This document shows positions 5,533 to 6,511 of a stretch of 6,511 bases of DNA, piece after piece. Numbering within the stretch: position 1 is the stretch's first letter; every line of letters starts with the position of its first letter. The translations under genes were made by a program, and so were the position numbers. The DNA is taken from positions 1-6,511 of the forward strand of contig JAGWRL010000249.1 of NCBI GenBank assembly GCA_028876585.1. Reading direction: 5' to 3'. Origin of the DNA: Pseudomonadota bacterium. Its GTDB lineage: Bacteria > Pseudomonadota > Alphaproteobacteria > Rhizobiales > Beijerinckiaceae. Under the pieces are notes generated by a model. It was given only the letters and a program-made list of their open reading frames with translations. It was not told the origin of the DNA and ran no database searches.

Positions 5533-6511
5533 CCCGGCCGCCAGGCGGCGCTCCATGGCGGCGGAATAGCGCGACATCGCGTAGCAGAACACGAAATAGA
5601 ACATCGCCGCGAAGACATAGCCGGTCGGGAAGATGCTCGGCCCCGACCAGGCCGGATCTTTCATCGCGTGATCGAGCGCTTCGAGGAAATCGTTGACGCC
5701 GACGATCGAGACCAGCGTCGTATCCTTGAACAGGCCGATGAAATTGTTGACGATGCCGGGAATGACCAGCGTCAGCGCCTGCGGCAGCACGACGAGCGCC
5801 ATCATCAGCCGGTAATCGAGCCCGAGCGCCATCGCGCCCTCGTATTGGCCGCGCGGCAGCGTTTGCAGGCCGCCGCGCACCTCCTCCGCCATATAGGCGG
5901 CCGAGAACAGCGCGATGCCGACCAGCGGGCGCAGAAAGCGGTCGGGCTCGACGCCGGGCGGCAGGAACAGCGGCAGCATGTTGTTGGCCATGAACAGCAC
6001 GGTGATGAACGGCACGCCGCGCACCACCTCGATGAACACGACGCTGGCGGCCCGCACCAGCGGCAGCGGCGAGCGCCGCCCCAGCGCCAGCAGCACGCCG
6101 AGCGGCAGCGACACGACGATGCCGACCAGCGCCGTCAGCAGCGACACGAACACGCCGCCCCACAGCAAAGTGTCGACATGGGCGAGGCCGAGCGAGGGTG
6201 CGCCCGACAGCAGCACGAAGGCGACGACGGGATAAACCAGGAAGAACAGGGCCGCGCCGAGGCCGCGCCTCGGCGCGCCGGGCCACAGCAGCCAGCCGAT
6301 CAGCGCCGCGCCGAACGCCTCGGTGACGTTGACGCGCCAGCGCTCCGCCTCCGGGTAGGAGCCATAGAGGAGATAGCCGAGCTTGCGGCCGATGAAGGCC
6401 CAGCAGGCGCCGTCGGGATGGGCGCGGCAGGCCTCCCCGTCCGGCGCGCTCCACACCGCATTGACCGCGCCCCAGTCGAACAAAGGCGGCAGCAGCCACG
6501 CCGCCAGCGCC
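5521..6511 (-). CDS. aapM: General L-amino-acid ABC transporter permease AapM (5' partial)
   Basis: This is the C-terminal 329 residues of an inner-membrane permease of the HisM/AapM class, one of the two membrane subunits of a broad-range polar amino-acid importer. The frame runs off the window edge. A TTG at 6483 lies within it but is an ordinary Leu codon, preceded by ALAAWLLPP; about 50-70 N-terminal residues are probably missing. Features, numbered from the first visible codon, are an AapM-like periplasmic region with DAVW-type sequence and two cysteines (28 and 36), the ACWAFIGRKLGYLLYGSYP stretch, membrane segments at about 85-103, 114-145, 155-183, 194-209, 235-256 and 293-314, and the ATPase-coupling EAA loop EGAMALGLDYRLMMALVVLP (224-243; bases 5782-5841). 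The IVNNFIGLFKDTTLVSIVG segment is typical of polar amino-acid permeases. No aapP-like ATPase follows. The C-terminus is strongly basic (RRLAAGRRR). Confidence 0.93.
   Translation of the reverse strand, partial: ALAAWLLPPLFDWGAVNAVWSAPDGEACRAHPDGACWAFIGRKLGYLLYGSYPEAERWRVNVTEAFGAALIGWLLWPGAPRRGLGAALFFLVYPVVAFVLLSGAPSLGLAHVDTLLWGGVFVSLLTALVGIVVSLPLGVLLALGRRSPLPLVRAASVVFIEVVRGVPFITVLFMANNMLPLFLPPGVEPDRFLRPLVGIALFSAAYMAEEVRGGLQTLPRGQYEGAMALGLDYRLMMALVVLPQALTLVIPGIVNNFIGLFKDTTLVSIVGVNDFLEALDHAMKDPAWSGPSIFPTGYVFAAMFYFVFCYAMSRYSAAMERRLAAGRRR

Noticed and set aside
5465..6499. 344-codon minus-strand frame alongside aapM
   Set aside because: The translation is Arg/Gly/Ala-rich without membrane segments; the aapM frame carries the EAA loop and helices.

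Overview
The window is high-GC (roughly two thirds G+C) chromosomal DNA of an alphaproteobacterium, most likely a member of the Hyphomicrobiales (Rhizobiales). The reasons are the GguA/GguB-type sugar transporter, the AapM-type amino-acid permease, the pgsA-moaD-moaE cluster, and protein sequences that resemble this order throughout. I place it no more finely than order. Nothing here looks like a phage, transposon, CRISPR array, tRNA or rRNA.

Layout. Bases 1-2171 (+) hold the end of a tandem sugar ABC ATPase (gguA, 5' cut by the window edge) and its membrane permease (gguB), overlapping by 4 bases in one transcription unit. A perfect 18-base palindrome follows. Convergent to it is a YidB/DUF937 gene (2200-2667, -). 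A 114-base intergenic region with a good minus-strand promoter separates this from a divergent three-helix GlsB/YeaQ/YmgE membrane protein (2782-3033, +). The stop codon of that gene overlaps the stop of moaE within a shared TTAA. The minus-strand operon pgsA-moaD-moaE fills 3030-4336: phosphatidylglycerophosphate synthase, then the two subunits of molybdopterin synthase, tightly packed. Divergent from pgsA across 130 bases is upp (uracil phosphoribosyltransferase, 4467-5096, +). Next comes a YciI-like protein (5215-5505, +) with its own plausible promoter. The window ends inside aapM (5521-6511, -), a general L-amino-acid ABC permease whose N-terminus lies beyond the edge.

How the genes work together. 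gguA and gguB form the energy-coupling and membrane parts of a monosaccharide importer; the binding protein is outside the window. MoaD and MoaE form the enzyme that puts the dithiolene sulfurs into molybdopterin. The remaining genes are single housekeeping or envelope functions with no evident shared pathway.

I found no convincing previously undescribed system. The most useful leads are modest: the absence of an aapP ATPase gene directly downstream of aapM, an alanine in MoaE where the family usually has glutamate beside the catalytic lysine, a divergent pair of little-characterised envelope proteins (YidB and GlsB types), and some compact palindromic gene junctions.
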